Origin: an uncultured Olsenella sp.
GTDB taxonomy: Bacteria; Actinomycetota; Coriobacteriia; Coriobacteriales; Atopobiaceae
Assembly: GCA_947253595.1 (NCBI GenBank)
Contig: CAMXZR010000032.1
Span: forward strand, 1 to 16,169
Reading direction: 5' to 3'
Length of the DNA: 16,169 bases
This document shows, in pieces, positions 15,222 to 16,169 of the stretch. Numbering within the stretch: position 1 is the first letter of the stretch; every line of letters starts with the position of its first letter. A program made the translations under genes and the position numbers. The notes below the pieces were generated by a model. It had not been told where the DNA came from and searched no databases. It was given only the letters and a program-made list of their open reading frames with translations.

Positions 15222-16169
15222 ATGTCCCAGCAGGGGTTGGCAGAGAGAATAGAAGGCACGATATCGCGGATGACTCTCGGGCAGAAGTGCGCCCTGCTTT
15301 CTGGGGGCTCCGCGTTCAGGACGCGGGCCATGCCCAGGTACGGCATTCCAGCCATGCAATTCTCCGACGGCCCCCACGGCCTGCGACTGCAGGCGGAGGG
15401 GGCCAACCATCTTGGCGTGGGGGACAGCGTCCCCGCCACCTGCTTTCCCACGGCGGCGACGGTCGCGAACAGCTGGGACCCCCGCATGGGCGAGGCGCTT
15501 GGCCGCGCGCTCGGGGAGGAGTGCCTGGCCCAGAAGGTGGACGTGGTCCTGGGTCCAGGCCTCTGCATTAAGCGCAGCCCGCTCTGCGGCCGAGGCTTCG
15601 AGTACTTCTCGGAGGACCCCTATCTTGCGGGCAAGATGGCGGCGAGCTACGTGCGGGGCATACAGTCGACTGGCGTGGCCGCATGTCCCAAGCATTTTGC
15701 CGCAAACAGCCAGGAGACGCGTCGGCAGGCATCGGACTCCGTGCTCGACGAGCGCACGCTGCGCGAAATCTACCTCACGGCCTTCGAGATCGTGGTGCGC
15801 GAGAGCGACCCCAGGTGCATCATGAGCTCCTACAACCTCATCAACGGCACCTATGCAAACGAGAATGCCAGGCTCCTCACGGACGTCCTCCGAGGAGAAT
15901 GGGGCTTCGACGGGGCCGTGGTCACCGACTGGGGCGGCTCGAACGACCATGTGGAGGGGGTGCGCGCGGGCTCCAACTTCGAGATGCCCAACCCGGGCCT
16001 CTCTTCCGTGCGCGAGCTGGTCGCCGCCGTGCATGATGGGCGTCTGGAGGAGTCCGTCGTGGACGAGCGCGTGAGGGAGGCTCTTGCCGTCATACTACCT
16101 ACGTGCGCTGCCACGAGCTCGGCGGGGAACGACTTCGACGTGGAGCTTCACCACAAGGTCGCACGCGAG
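15222..16169 (+). CDS. Glycoside hydrolase family 3 (beta-glucosidase-like), N-terminal part (3' truncated by window edge)
   Basis: The first 316 residues of a family 3 glycoside hydrolase; the frame is open to the window end and full proteins are usually 700-900 residues. GH3 enzymes remove beta-linked sugars from glycan or glycoside ends by a retaining mechanism. Visible motifs are SDGPHGLR (48-55), FPTAATVANSWDP (75-87), LGPGLCIKRSPLCGRGFEYFSEDP (110-133), CPKHFAANSQE (155-165) and GFDGAVVTDWGG (228-239), where D236 is the expected nucleophile. No signal peptide is seen, so it is probably cytoplasmic, acting on imported saccharides. The general acid lies beyond the window. GGAAGGAG precedes ATG by 4 nt. 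It follows dedA by 27 bp. Confidence 0.93.
   Translation, partial: MSQQGLAERIEGTISRMTLGQKCALLSGGSAFRTRAMPRYGIPAMQFSDGPHGLRLQAEGANHLGVGDSVPATCFPTAATVANSWDPRMGEALGRALGEECLAQKVDVVLGPGLCIKRSPLCGRGFEYFSEDPYLAGKMAASYVRGIQSTGVAACPKHFAANSQETRRQASDSVLDERTLREIYLTAFEIVVRESDPRCIMSSYNLINGTYANENARLLTDVLRGEWGFDGAVVTDWGGSNDHVEGVRAGSNFEMPNPGLSSVRELVAAVHDGRLEESVVDERVREALAVILPTCAATSSAGNDFDVELHHKVARE

Overview
The window is about 16 kb of GC-rich, gene-dense bacterial DNA with short intergenic gaps. It carries a mix of carbamate kinase, a QueT-type transporter, a YitT membrane protein, a LytS/LytTR two-component pair, a secreted C69 dipeptidase with DUF5648-type repeats, and a small SRP RNA. Together these suggest a host-associated, fermentative Gram-positive actinobacterium of the Coriobacteriia (Olsenella/Atopobium-like). 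That placement is inferred from gene content and base composition; no 16S gene is present. I see no mobile element, CRISPR array, tRNA or rRNA, and no clear sign of horizontal transfer.

Layout: (1) 1-693, the 3' end of carbamate kinase (arcC), facing a GNAT acetyltransferase (826-1458, minus) across a shared hairpin. (2) 1560-2231, a protein resembling class IV aminotransferases but without a plausible PLP lysine, facing a YitT/DUF2179 membrane protein (2300-3217, minus). (3) 3415-7932, a plus-strand cluster: queT-like transporter, GT-A glycosyltransferase-like protein, LytS-type histidine kinase, LytTR response regulator and a YfcE-like phosphoesterase. The first three genes are nearly fused (3-nt gap, then an 8-nt overlap) and both of the first two start with TTG. 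(4) 8023-9135, minus strand: PAP2 phosphatase and thioredoxin, separated by a clear intrinsic terminator for thioredoxin. (5) 9257-11634, a degenerate uracil-DNA-glycosylase-like protein, then glucose-6-phosphate isomerase (pgi) with its own terminator. (6) 11853-14159, a large secreted C69 peptidase with an Ig-like domain and three C-terminal DUF5648-type repeats, ending in a strong terminator. (7) 14291-14403, SRP RNA (ffs) with terminator, then a DedA membrane protein and the N-terminal part of a family 3 glycoside hydrolase that runs off the window end.

Most of the window is housekeeping or ordinary accessory content. The points most worth a second look are two apparent pseudoenzymes (UDG-like at 9257-9814 and class IV aminotransferase-like at 1560-2231), the coupled glycosyltransferase/LytS/LytTR cluster, and the multidomain secreted C69 peptidase, whose predicted signal-peptide cleavage would itself expose the catalytic cysteine. 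I do not see convincing evidence for a wholly new multi-gene defence or mobile system here.
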